Source of the DNA: Muribaculaceae bacterium Isolate-104 (HZI)
GTDB lineage: Bacteria; Bacteroidota; Bacteroidia; Bacteroidales; Muribaculaceae
DNA length: 61,641 nucleotides
Assembly: GCA_003762715.1 (NCBI GenBank)
Contig: RIBJ01000044.1
Coordinates: 1-61,641 of the forward strand
Reading direction: 5' to 3'
In this document: positions 54,987-61,641 of the stretch, one piece after another
How the letters are laid out: each line of letters opens with the position of its first letter
Numbering within the stretch: position 1 is the stretch's first letter
Made by a program: the position numbers and the translations under genes
The notes under the pieces: generated by a model
The model's input: the letters and a program-made list of their open reading frames with translations, nothing else
The model's database searches: none
Told to the model about the DNA's origin: nothing

Positions 54987-55206
54987 GGTTCTCTCTTTCG
55001 GTAAGGCTCTGGTAAGCCCGGAATCAAGATTGAAGCAAAAGCAGCCTGCGTCCTCGGGTGAGGATACACGGCTTGCCGTTGACTTCCACCTTATGATTCC
55101 TTGTAGAATTTACCAGATTTTACCGAATCGGATGGCGGTCATTGCAAGGGTGCAATATCTTATGTGGCTTTAAACTGTCTTTTTCGTAATGTAGCGATTA
55201 GGGGTT
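54963..55206 (-). ncRNA. Structured RNA of unknown class (leader or small RNA)
   Basis: On the minus strand, a promoter at 55213-55242 is followed by an RNA with a long nested helix. Arm CGGTAAAATCTGGTAA (55125-55110) pairs with TTACCAGAGCCTTACCG (55015-54999) as 6 + 7 pairs around a small internal loop; inside it GGAATCA (55100-55094) pairs perfectly with TGATTCC (55026-55020). The enclosed part has hairpins ACGG-CAAG-CCGT and TCCTC-ACCC-GAGGA. The terminator follows 12 bases after the helix. A GTG-started 21-codon frame (55089-55024) with four consecutive leucine codons before its stop lies inside the helix; it may be chance. I do not recognise the RNA class. Confidence 0.6.
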
Positions 55207-55212
55207 ATGTCG

Positions 55213-55242
55213 CAAATTTACGAATTGTATTTTAAACCACAA
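55213..55242 (-). promoter_or_regulatory. Promoter of the structured RNA
   Basis: TTG (55240-55242), 19-base spacer, TAAATTTG (55213-55220) on the minus strand: the best full match to the Bacteroidetes promoter in the island. Confidence 0.7.
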
Positions 55243-55293
55243 CAGATTCTCGCAGGAGCTCGCTATGTTTTACAGCACAAAGCTATAGCTTCC

Positions 55294-55312
55294 GTGTATC
55301 ATTTTGCGCTAC
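55294..55312 (+). repeat. 19-bp repeat, copy 2
   Basis: GTGTATCATTTTGCGCTAC; one mismatch to 54100-54118. Here it has no inverted partner. Confidence 0.75.
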
Positions 55313-55404
55313 GGGATAAAAAAATATGCAAATCCATGAGATGTATCGCTATTTGATACAACGCGATATTTATTTTGTGACATCAATCAAATTAACACAA
55401 TAAG

Positions 55405-56142
55405 ATGAAAATGAAAACATTTCGTGAATACCTGAATGAATGTCAGTTTGAGGAAATCTGGGACTCGCTCGCCGAGTTTTTCGGAGAGCCACAGGCAATG
55501 AAGGCTGTATATTTGGATTATTGTGAGAAACTTAAAGCACTCCCTCAGAAACGCTGCAAGGGTGTCATAGAGCTGTCATCATCCCGACCGGCAGCCTTAC
55601 AGCCTGACGGCATGAATGCCGCGCCTGACTGGCTTATAGACAAAAAGGTAAAAACCGCAGAGCAAAACAGCGCATACGTTTGTGCCGTTCTGCTTTACTG
55701 GTCTTCGCTCCATACATTCCTCACTTCTAAAGAGCATGATGACGACCTTGCGCATTATCTCAACATCATTGAATCTGACGACTGTCAGGCTCTTGCTAAT
55801 TATCTTACGGGGTCAATAAAGCCCGACCCTCTTGGTCCGGCAAAGCGAGAGAGCCTCGACCGCAAGAAACGGCAATTCTGGGAGGAAACATTCGCCCATA
55901 GCTCACCCGGCGACTGGCGAGGCATTTTATATGTGCTTAAATGTAAGCTCGAATACGATATGGGCTTCATGCGAGGTTTTGCCGACCACGCCGGCCGCGA
56001 ACATGATGCCGACCGCATGCAGCTCTGTTGCCGCCTGATAGATGGCGCAACTGCCGACATCTATCCCGACGAACGGGCTCTCCGTATGCTCAGCCTCCTT
56101 TTCAAAATTCTCGAACAAGACATCACCGGCTGGAGCGACTGA
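55405..56142 (+). CDS. Unknown protein, family B copy 2
   Basis: Soluble, mostly helical protein of 245 residues, paralogous to the protein at 51033-51854 (see there for the matching blocks: the Glu-Glu-x-Trp start, LLYWSSL, the DWRGILYVL stretch, the Cys-Cys pair and the terminal Trp-Ser-Asp). By eye the two share a block pattern with perhaps a quarter to a third identity. It faces the opposite way, does not carry the shared promoter element, and is richer in GC. The start at 55405 (MKMKTFREYL) could equally be two codons later. It ends at a good terminator. No function is known. Confidence 0.6.
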   Translation: MKMKTFREYLNECQFEEIWDSLAEFFGEPQAMKAVYLDYCEKLKALPQKRCKGVIELSSSRPAALQPDGMNAAPDWLIDKKVKTAEQNSAYVCAVLLYWSSLHTFLTSKEHDDDLAHYLNIIESDDCQALANYLTGSIKPDPLGPAKRESLDRKKRQFWEETFAHSSPGDWRGILYVLKCKLEYDMGFMRGFADHAGREHDADRMQLCCRLIDGATADIYPDERALRMLSLLFKILEQDITGWSD

Positions 56143-56165
56143 TTAAGAGCATGTTTAACACACAC

Positions 56166-56204
56166 AAAAAGGATGCAGTACAAATTCTGTCGCACCCTTT
56201 TTCT
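56166..56204 (+). terminator. Terminator after family B copy 2
   Basis: Stem AAAAAGG(A)TGC / GCA(C)CCTTTTT with one mismatch, followed by T. Confidence 0.75.
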
Positions 56205-56228
56205 GCCTATTAAAATTAGTTGGCTGCA

Positions 56229-57497
56229 TTATAGCCATTCATCTTTCAACAGGAAATCAAACAAGCCTGTGAAGTATATACCGTTGTCATCGGTATAGGG
56301 CATGATCTCGTCGCCTACAACCACAATCTTCTTGAATGAATCGGATATCTTCAGGAGAGATGCGAGTTCCTGCTCCCGCTTTTCTTCGGACGGTATCGAG
56401 TACGCAGACTGAATATAATACTTTCGGCTTCCTTTGTTAGCGATGAAGTCTATTTCGCGCTGCGAATATGACATTTTGCCGTCTTTCATTTCACGACTTT
56501 CTACTATGCCCACATCTACAAGATAACCGAGAACACGCAGATGATTACATAGAACATTCTCCATTATATGCGTCGGTTCCTGCTGACGAAAATTAAACCT
56601 TGCGTTTCTCAGACCGATATCGATGCAGTAGTATTTCTTATTGGTTTCATAATAACGCCTGCCCTTGACATCGTATCTATCCGCGCTTTCAAACAGGAAG
56701 GCATCTTCAAGATAGTCAATATAAGACGATACTGTTTTGGAATCGATTTTCATCTTTTGCACCGATTCAAGGGTATTGGCTATGCGTGTAGGATTGGTGA
56801 GCGAGCCAATGGAACTACATAACAAGGTGGCAAGTCGAGAAATGGCAAGTTCATTTCTTACTTTGTTTCTCTCTACCACATCATCAATATAAGTCTTGTC
56901 CCACAAATTCTGAAGATAGTTTATTTTCTGCTCGTCATCAGTATAGTGGATAAGACGCGGCATTCCACCAAAAGTCGAGTACACTTTCCATGCTTCACGA
57001 ACGTCATAGTGTAATGCCTGATAGAACTCCCTGAATGACAGAGGGAACACCCTGATTTCATCACCCCTGCCACGGAATATAGTCCGTATGTCTTTTGACA
57101 GGAAACGGGAATTGCTGCCAGTCACATACACATCTATATTGTCATGACCGTTAAGACCATTTACGAGTCGCTCAAAATTTTCAAGTTCTTGTATCTCGTC
57201 AAGAAAGATATAGTAGCTCTCGGTATCGCTCTGTATCTGTGAGTAGATATGATTTTTTACAGCCTTTGGATCAAGAATGTCGAAATCATATTTGTCATCA
57301 TCCTTGTCAAAGTCCAAAGCAATGATATTTTCAGAAGGTACTCCTTGAGCGGTGAGATAATCCCGGTATATATGACTTAATAGCCATGATTTGCCACACC
57401 GACGTGGACCGGTTATAATTTTCACTTCGCCGTTGTCCTTTCTGAGAATCAACTTATTGAGATAAGAATCTCTTTGTATATATTTGCCGTTGCTCAT
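56229..57497 (-). CDS. AAA+ ATPase with DUF4143 domain
   Basis: Cytoplasmic ATPase of 422 residues of the large archaeal/bacterial family with an N-terminal AAA domain and a C-terminal DUF4143 domain. Walker A is TGPRRCGKSWLL (near 30), Walker B YYIFLDEIQELENFERL (near 100), and an arginine-rich GSNSRFLSKDIRTIFRGRG follows. The C-terminal part (YYCIDIGLRNARFNFRQQEPTHIMENVLCNHLRVLGY, SQREIDFIANKGSRKYYIQSAYSI) resembles a restriction-endonuclease-like fold. Such genes are frequent in gut Bacteroidales islands; their role is unknown, with defence or addiction suggested. Confidence 0.88.
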   Translation of the reverse strand: MSNGKYIQRDSYLNKLILRKDNGEVKIITGPRRCGKSWLLSHIYRDYLTAQGVPSENIIALDFDKDDDKYDFDILDPKAVKNHIYSQIQSDTESYYIFLDEIQELENFERLVNGLNGHDNIDVYVTGSNSRFLSKDIRTIFRGRGDEIRVFPLSFREFYQALHYDVREAWKVYSTFGGMPRLIHYTDDEQKINYLQNLWDKTYIDDVVERNKVRNELAISRLATLLCSSIGSLTNPTRIANTLESVQKMKIDSKTVSSYIDYLEDAFLFESADRYDVKGRRYYETNKKYYCIDIGLRNARFNFRQQEPTHIMENVLCNHLRVLGYLVDVGIVESREMKDGKMSYSQREIDFIANKGSRKYYIQSAYSIPSEEKREQELASLLKISDSFKKIVVVGDEIMPYTDDNGIYFTGLFDFLLKDEWL

Positions 57498-57556
57498 TTC
57501 CTATTCCGAATTTACTGCAAATTTACAGCATTTTCGGAATACAGCCAAATGCGATA

Positions 57557-58386
57557 TTACTGTACGGCTGCAATTTGCTTTTCCAAGCTATGACTATGAA
57601 CGAGTTGATGGATATTTTCCCTCGAAATATATAGCACCGATTGTTTCTCGAAGGTCAGCAACTGCACGTTCTTGATGATGATTGTACCGCCGTCAGCCTT
57701 CTTGAAGTACCCTTCCATCCGGTTTAGCACTTCGCTGCGCAAATTTGCAGGGTCGTGGTTGCCGACAAGTACCGCGCCGCCGGCTTCTAAGACGGTGCAT
57801 GGCTTTTGTGACCGTGAACTGAGCCTGTATATCTCTTTTGCAATCTGCTCTTTTCCTGAGCCGCATTCGCCGAAGATGACGGCATTGACATCCGTCGCGG
57901 CAATATTTCTTATTGCCCGTTCAATCACGGCAAATGCCTCGCTTTGGCGTGGGATAAGCTAGTCAGGGAGCAGGAGCATTGTTCTGCCCGGTCTTGCATA
58001 CCTGCCCACTGTTTCGACAAGTTGCTTGTCCATTGCCGGACGCTGAATGATGTTGACGGCACCGCCGTCTTTCATCACATCGGCAATATCCAATGGGTTG
58101 AGATTGTCCACTATGGCGACTACAGGAAATCCGTATCCCTCAGTCTTCTGCCAGTTGATTAACTCCTGTGCTGTGCCACGGACGAATGTCATCGCCGCAA
58201 CGATAACTGCGCCCGATGGCAGTTTCTCTCTACGCTTCGCTGAGAGCGCCAAGGCGATAACGCCACCTCGTCCTTTGCTGCCTCGATTGCCTTGACGGCA
58301 ATCGGCTCATAGCCGGACTTGACAAGCAAGCCCGAAATAAGCCTACGGTCTGATTCGGAGGCATCTACTATGAGGATCCTGTTCAT
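57557..58386 (-). pseudogene. Broken NtrC-type response regulator
   Basis: Remains of a sigma-54-dependent response regulator. The receiver start (MNRILIVDASESDRRLISGLLVKSGYEPIAV) begins at 58386. A frameshift near 58250 moves the remainder of the receiver into another frame (IVAAMTFVRGTAQELINWQKTEGYGFPVVAIVDNLNPLDI). An in-frame TAG at 57959-57961 then precedes the AAA+ part (VIERAIRNIAATDVNAVIFGECGSGKEQIAKEIYRLS, Walker A), which breaks off after about 110 residues; the rest of the ATPase and the DNA-binding helix are gone. Similar regulators sit in Bacteroides conjugative elements, which suggests this is a decayed mobile element. Confidence 0.85.
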
Positions 58387-58414
58387 GTTACGTTGATTTT
58401 AGTGTCATTATAAT

Positions 58415-59590
58415 TCAATCGGTAGTTAATATGCTTATGAATAATGAAATCAGTGTAACTAATATTCCAATAATAATAGTCCCAATCCATTGATATTTTG
58501 TCCACAATATGCCCGCTATAAGTGTTCCTATGGTTCCCCCAACGAAATATAGTATCATATACAATGTGTTTAGGAAATTTGCATTGACATTGCTGCTTGT
58601 TACTACTTTTGTCTGATTGGAGAGATGTATGCATTGCATACCGGCATCAATAATCAGGACTGTGATAACTATGCTTACGAAATACCCTTCAAATGCAAGT
58701 GCTGTAAACCAAGCGAATAACATTGATAACGCACCGGCAATCGGACATCTCCTACTTCCCCAAGTTTGAGTGTGCTTGCTTAGTATTATCACACATGAAG
58801 CACCTGCTATACCGCAGAGCCCAAGACTGCCGATTACATCATCTGAGGCAAAAAACGGGGAGGCTTTCATCCGATATGATATACAACTCCACAGGGCGAA
58901 GAAAGATGCGTAGGCGGTTGCAGATCTTGCTGCTGAAGTATGCAGCGTTTTGTTATGCCGCAATAGACTGATCATTGATTTTAGAGTCCCTCTGTAGTTG
59001 GACGTTGGCAACGTCTTATCGCCGGGTAAAGTTATCGCTATTGCTATCAGGCATAAAAGCATCACAACGGATGCAAAGAAATAAACGTAACGCCAGGAAA
59101 TGGCTTCTGATATGATTCCGCTTAGAAATCGGGAGCCTAAAATGCCAATCAATAAACAAGACTGAATTATACCTATGTTCAGAGCCTTGTTTTTAGGCTC
59201 GGAATAAAGAGCCGCCATCGGTATAAAAAATTGAGGCATTACAGAACTGATCCCTATTATGAAAGATGATAATTTTATGATAAACAAGTCTTTCGTTATA
59301 GCGACTGATAGAAGAGCCATAGAACAGCAAAAATAATCAATTGTTATGATACGCTTTTTTGATAGAGTATTGCCAAGAGGAATGACTATACATAATCCTA
59401 CGACGTATCCGAATTGAGTAAGCGCGCTGATTATGCTTCCATCATACTCAGAAGCGTGGAAGTCGGAAACAATACTGCCCAATAGCGATTGGTTGTAATA
59501 ACAATTGGCTACCGAGAAGCCAGTAGCCAATGCCATAATAATAAGAAGGAGTTTTGGTATTCCTTCATTTTCTTTCAAAACACAAGGCAT
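58415..59590 (-). CDS. MFS efflux transporter
   Basis: Inner membrane protein of 391 residues with twelve hydrophobic helices, of the major facilitator superfamily drug-efflux type (close in pattern to YnfM/arabinose-efflux-like permeases). The segment GYVVGLCIVIPLGNTLSKKRIITIDY is the loop 2-3 motif region, and GIIQSCLLIGILGSRFLSGIISEAISWRYVYF is typical of helix 5-6. The substrate is unknown. The gene is AT-rich compared with the chromosome and lies six bases after the SMR stop, as third gene of the DoxX-SMR-MFS unit. Confidence 0.85.
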   Translation of the reverse strand: MPCVLKENEGIPKLLLIIMALATGFSVANCYYNQSLLGSIVSDFHASEYDGSIISALTQFGYVVGLCIVIPLGNTLSKKRIITIDYFCCSMALLSVAITKDLFIIKLSSFIIGISSVMPQFFIPMAALYSEPKNKALNIGIIQSCLLIGILGSRFLSGIISEAISWRYVYFFASVVMLLCLIAIAITLPGDKTLPTSNYRGTLKSMISLLRHNKTLHTSAARSATAYASFFALWSCISYRMKASPFFASDDVIGSLGLCGIAGASCVIILSKHTQTWGSRRCPIAGALSMLFAWFTALAFEGYFVSIVITVLIIDAGMQCIHLSNQTKVVTSSNVNANFLNTLYMILYFVGGTIGTLIAGILWTKYQWIGTIIIGILVTLISLFISILTTD

Positions 59591-59596
59591 CTTTTC

Positions 59597-59923
59597 TTAG
59601 TTTGTCACGAGCTTTAGTCCGATAATTGATGCAATAAGAGTAAAGATAAAAAACAACCGCAAAGGGGTGGCGGGCTCTTTGAAAACCAAGATGCCTATAA
59701 TTACCGTACCGACTGCACCGATTCCTGTCCATACCGCGTATGCCGTACCTATCGGCAAGGTCTGAATGGCCTTCGCAAGTAGGTACATGCTAAGCACTGT
59801 GGACAAAAGAAAACCAGTACCCCATAAATAAAACTCTGTTCCGGTTGTTGCCTTGGTTTTTCCAAGACAGAATGCGAGGCTAACCTCAAACAATCCGGCA
59901 AGAAACAGCAATATCCAATTCAT
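59597..59923 (-). CDS. SMR-family transporter, SugE/Gdx type
   Basis: Small four-helix membrane protein of 108 residues that works as a dimer. The essential Glu13 lies in MNWILLFLAGLFEVSLAF, and LPIGTAYAVWTGIGAVGTVIIGILVFKEPAT followed by the final IIGLKLVTN is the SugE/Gdx signature, so guanidinium export is the most likely activity, with quaternary ammonium export as alternative. It overlaps the DoxX gene by four bases (ATGA). Confidence 0.9.
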   Translation of the reverse strand: MNWILLFLAGLFEVSLAFCLGKTKATTGTEFYLWGTGFLLSTVLSMYLLAKAIQTLPIGTAYAVWTGIGAVGTVIIGILVFKEPATPLRLFFIFTLIASIIGLKLVTN

Positions 59924-60375
59924 TTTTTATTTTGGTTTAAAGATTTTATCAGTTTGACCCTTATCATATAGTCCAACGAATATTTTCCGGCGCCGGATAC
60001 CCATATTATGATAAATGTTGTCAAATAAATAAAAGACAGCTCTTTTGCTGAAAACGGGTCTCCGGCATGAATCACAAAAAATGCAATGCACATCGTGAAT
60101 ATCATAGGGATGAGCGCCAGACGTGTCAGTAATCCAAATATCAACAAGACCGAACAAAACACTTCACCAAATATTGCAAGTATTAAGGAGATTTCGCTGC
60201 CGACATCCAATGGATCAGGAAATGCCAGTGCCATTTGCCCGAAATCGTTAATCTTGGTCAGTCCGTGCATAATAAAAAGCAACCCGAATAAGAGCCTCGA
60301 CAAAAGCAAGGAAATGTCAAATCTTCGGTTTCCGGCTGAATCAGGAAGTAAGATATTTATCAATCGTGTCATCAT
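59920..60375 (-). CDS. DoxX-family membrane protein
   Basis: Membrane protein of 151 residues with four helices. The motif SRLLFGLLFIMHGLTKINDFGQMALAFPDPL near residue 26 and ILAIFGEVFCSVLLIFGLLTRLALIPMIFTMCIAFFVIHAGDPF are those of DoxX/YphA proteins, often linked to redox or thiol stress. First gene of a unit with the SMR and MFS genes, with a -7 box 19 bases upstream of its ATG, and divergent from the Crp/Fnr-type regulator gene. Confidence 0.88.
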   Translation of the reverse strand: MMTRLINILLPDSAGNRRFDISLLLSRLLFGLLFIMHGLTKINDFGQMALAFPDPLDVGSEISLILAIFGEVFCSVLLIFGLLTRLALIPMIFTMCIAFFVIHAGDPFSAKELSFIYLTTFIIIWVSGAGKYSLDYMIRVKLIKSLNQNKK

Positions 60376-60393
60376 AACTCAATATTTTGAGTG

Positions 60394-60401
60394 CAAAGTT
60401 A
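60394..60401 (-). promoter_or_regulatory. -7 box of DoxX-SMR-MFS unit
   Basis: TAACTTTG on the minus strand matches TAnnTTTG. Confidence 0.6.
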
Positions 60402-60479
60402 CTAACTTGGGATTATCTAAAATTTTACATTTGATAAATAATGTCTGCTTATAGGATTATTGTTTACTTTGCAGTCAGT

Positions 60480-61058
60480 ATGGATATAAAAGAAATTATT
60501 GACCGCAGACATATACTCCCCGATGAATCATTGGCTCTTCTTTGTCGGTCAATGGAACTTGTTCATTATCCCAAAGGCCATCACGTCCTTGAAATAGGTA
60601 AGATCGAGCGGGATGTTTACTTTATAGCCAAAGGCATAGTGCGGGCATTCACACTTGTTGACGGCAAGGAAGTGACATTTTGGGTTGGCAAGGAGGGTAC
60701 AACTATTGTATCAATGATGGGGTATGTGAGGAATGAACCAGGCTATGAGACTATGGAACTGATGGAGGACTCCACCCTTTATGTCATCAAAAGGGATGTG
60801 TTGTCAAAACTTTACCTGGAGGATATAAACATTGCCAATTGGGGACGCAGATTTGCCGAGACTGAACTTCTTGATGCTGAAATTCGAGTTATAACCCTGT
60901 TACTTGCAACTGCGACAGAGCGTTATCAAGACTTTGTGGATACCCAGTCGGAACTATTACAGCGACTGCCTTTGGGGTGTATTGCCTCATATTTGGGTAT
61001 AACACAAGTAAGCCTGAGCCGAATAAGAGCCAATCTTGCCAAAGGAAATAAACAATAA
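60480..61058 (+). CDS. Crp/Fnr-family transcriptional regulator
   Basis: DNA-binding regulator of 192 residues. A cyclic-nucleotide-binding-like jelly roll (about 1-125: HYPKGHHVLEIGKIERDVYFIAKGIVRAFTLVDGKEVTFWVGKEG) precedes a helix-turn-helix (LPLGCIASYLGITQVSLSRIRANL). There is no Fnr-type cysteine cluster, so it is not an iron-sulfur sensor; the ligand is unknown. The start MDIKEIIDRR at 60480 follows a near-consensus -7 box (TTACTTTG, one mismatch); the upstream ATG at 60441 would precede the box. It probably controls the divergent DoxX-SMR-MFS unit. Confidence 0.88.
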   Translation: MDIKEIIDRRHILPDESLALLCRSMELVHYPKGHHVLEIGKIERDVYFIAKGIVRAFTLVDGKEVTFWVGKEGTTIVSMMGYVRNEPGYETMELMEDSTLYVIKRDVLSKLYLEDINIANWGRRFAETELLDAEIRVITLLLATATERYQDFVDTQSELLQRLPLGCIASYLGITQVSLSRIRANLAKGNKQ

Positions 61059-61060
61059 TT

Positions 61061-61489
61061 TCAGAAAGCTAACCTTTCGCCATCAACAGGGATGAAAACA
61101 TTACCACTATAATATTTTGAAGCCTCAGTCTTGTAAAGCCCTTGTCGTTTTTCCAAATTATCATCCTCGGAATGTACCAGAACCAAATTTTTCACCTTTG
61201 CCTTTTCTGCTAAAATAGCCACATCACGCACCGTATGATGATGTTTCTCGTATGGCTTGTATGTATCCTTATCTTCATACCGGCAGAAAGCGCCGCAGAT
61301 TAGGGTGTCACAACCTTGAATTTTTCTGAGATTATCCTCGGTCAAAGATTCATCACCCAAACAAACCAGTTTTTCTCCGCAGCCAAAAGTCATCCTAAAT
61401 CCGGTCTGAACGACATTTTTGGAACAGACATCGAAACATTCTATAAGAGTGTCGTTTATAGCCAATGAAGATTCATCAGAAATTTCCAC
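61061..61489 (-). pseudogene. Metallo-beta-lactamase-fold hydrolase, N-terminally truncated
   Basis: The C-terminal part of an RNase-Z/AIM-like metallo-beta-lactamase-fold protein (142 residues from the first ATG). GFRMTFGCGEKLVCLGDESLTEDN, HHHTVRDVAILAEKAKVKNLVLVHSEDD and the ending match the second half of the fold. The HxHxDH zinc motif of the first half is missing. The reading frame stays open for a few codons beyond the ATG and then meets what looks like the end of an insertion sequence (about 61500-61545). It is therefore most likely a gene cut by an IS. Confidence 0.75.
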
Positions 61490-61569
61490 TAATTCGACGT
61501 TTTTTGTAAAAAGTGGGTCAAGCCGAAATGGCGGTGCATGGATTTAGCGGAAATTGTTAAATTTGTGGC

Positions 61570-61641
61570 ATGAAAACCTCTGATGCAATATGGATGTGCC
61601 TGCCCGAGGGCCTGTACGAACTATTTGAGATGGTGCGCTTC
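61570..61641 (+). CDS. Insertion sequence transposase, N-terminal part (ISAon1-like), partial
   Basis: The window ends after 24 codons: MKTSDAIWMCLPEGLYELFE and four more. The LPEGLYELFE pattern is that of the short N-terminal open reading frame of ISAon1-type (IS204/IS1165-related) transposases of Bacteroidetes. The IS end probably lies near 61500-61510, where the sequence turns to GTAAAAAGTGGGTCAAGCC. Only the continuation beyond the window can confirm it. Confidence 0.5.
   Translation, partial: MKTSDAIWMCLPEGLYELFEMVRF

Larger units (their letters stand above)
54879..55404. other. 526-base intergenic region carrying a structured RNA
   Basis: No long gene. It holds the RNA candidate and its signals (54963-55242), the second 19-bp repeat (55294-55312), and an AT-rich stretch with a 6-bp inverted repeat TGTATC / GATACA around 55345 before the gene at 55405. 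Confidence 0.6.

Noticed and set aside
54985-55173. 62-residue plus-strand reading in the island
   Set aside because: It is the antisense of the structured RNA, has no motif, and its openness follows from the RNA helices.
50913-58400. CRISPR array or restriction-modification system in the island
   Set aside because: No regularly spaced repeats, no Cas, methyltransferase or endonuclease genes are seen; the repeats present are promoter elements and gene duplications.
61558-61565. TAAATTTG just before the transposase start as its promoter
   Set aside because: Only five bases separate it from the ATG, which would leave no leader; IS promoters often lie elsewhere.

Overview
The window is a chromosomal piece of a gut-type Bacteroidales bacterium, most likely Muribaculaceae or a near relative. 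The family is an inference from gene content: a SusC/SusD pair, a GH130 mannan operon, DUF4834/DUF3467/DUF2851 proteins and GH3-type amido synthetases. Many genes are preceded by the Bacteroidetes -7 promoter box TAnnTTTG, which helps fix several start codons. Most coding sequence is moderately GC-rich with C-ending codons; the last ~11 kb becomes patchy and more AT-rich.

Layout. 0-17 kb: rubrerythrin, SIMPL protein and GH3 protein (minus strand), then a plus-strand run of lipoprotein, pseudokinase, GNAT protein and serine-type sulfatase; a DUF6291-like protein; TrpB2; a LolD-like ATPase with a lipoprotein and DUF3467; cysS; and a tightly packed YfhO - degenerate methyltransferase - xerD run. 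17-22 kb: a SusC/SusD pair with no enzymes beside it. 22-25 kb: an orphan FecE-type ATPase diverging from psd-pssA-DUF4834 (phosphatidylethanolamine synthesis). 25-32.3 kb: a complete beta-mannan operon (GH5, GH26, GH130 mannosylglucose phosphorylase, GPH symporter, cellobiose 2-epimerase) only 16 nt behind greA-HIT. 32.5-50.9 kb: housekeeping genes (ferritin, yidC, pyrG, gapA, mscL, RNase HI, a divergent alanine-dehydrogenase-like protein, aroK, DUF2851, argS, BI-1, polyprenyl synthase, Na/Pi cotransporter, an orphan response regulator, rnhB).

50.9-58.4 kb is an accessory island and the most unusual part. It holds two pairs of paralogous unknown proteins, three promoters sharing a 17-bp element at exactly 10 nt from the -7 box, a class II (Leu-like) tRNA gene with an abnormal anticodon loop 16 nt in front of a HAD-phosphatase gene, a small protein resembling only the C-terminal domain of FtsZ, a 72-bp duplication shared by two genes, and a UDG-like gene preceded by a strongly folded RNA with its own promoter and terminator. 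A 19-bp repeat flanks the last two. An AAA/DUF4143 ATPase and a broken NtrC-type regulator follow.

58.4-61.6 kb is an AT-rich cassette (Crp/Fnr regulator diverging from DoxX, SMR and MFS genes), then a metallo-beta-lactamase-fold gene that lost its N-terminus where an IS (ISAon1-like transposase start) begins at the window edge. All family names come from reading the sequence; no database search was possible.
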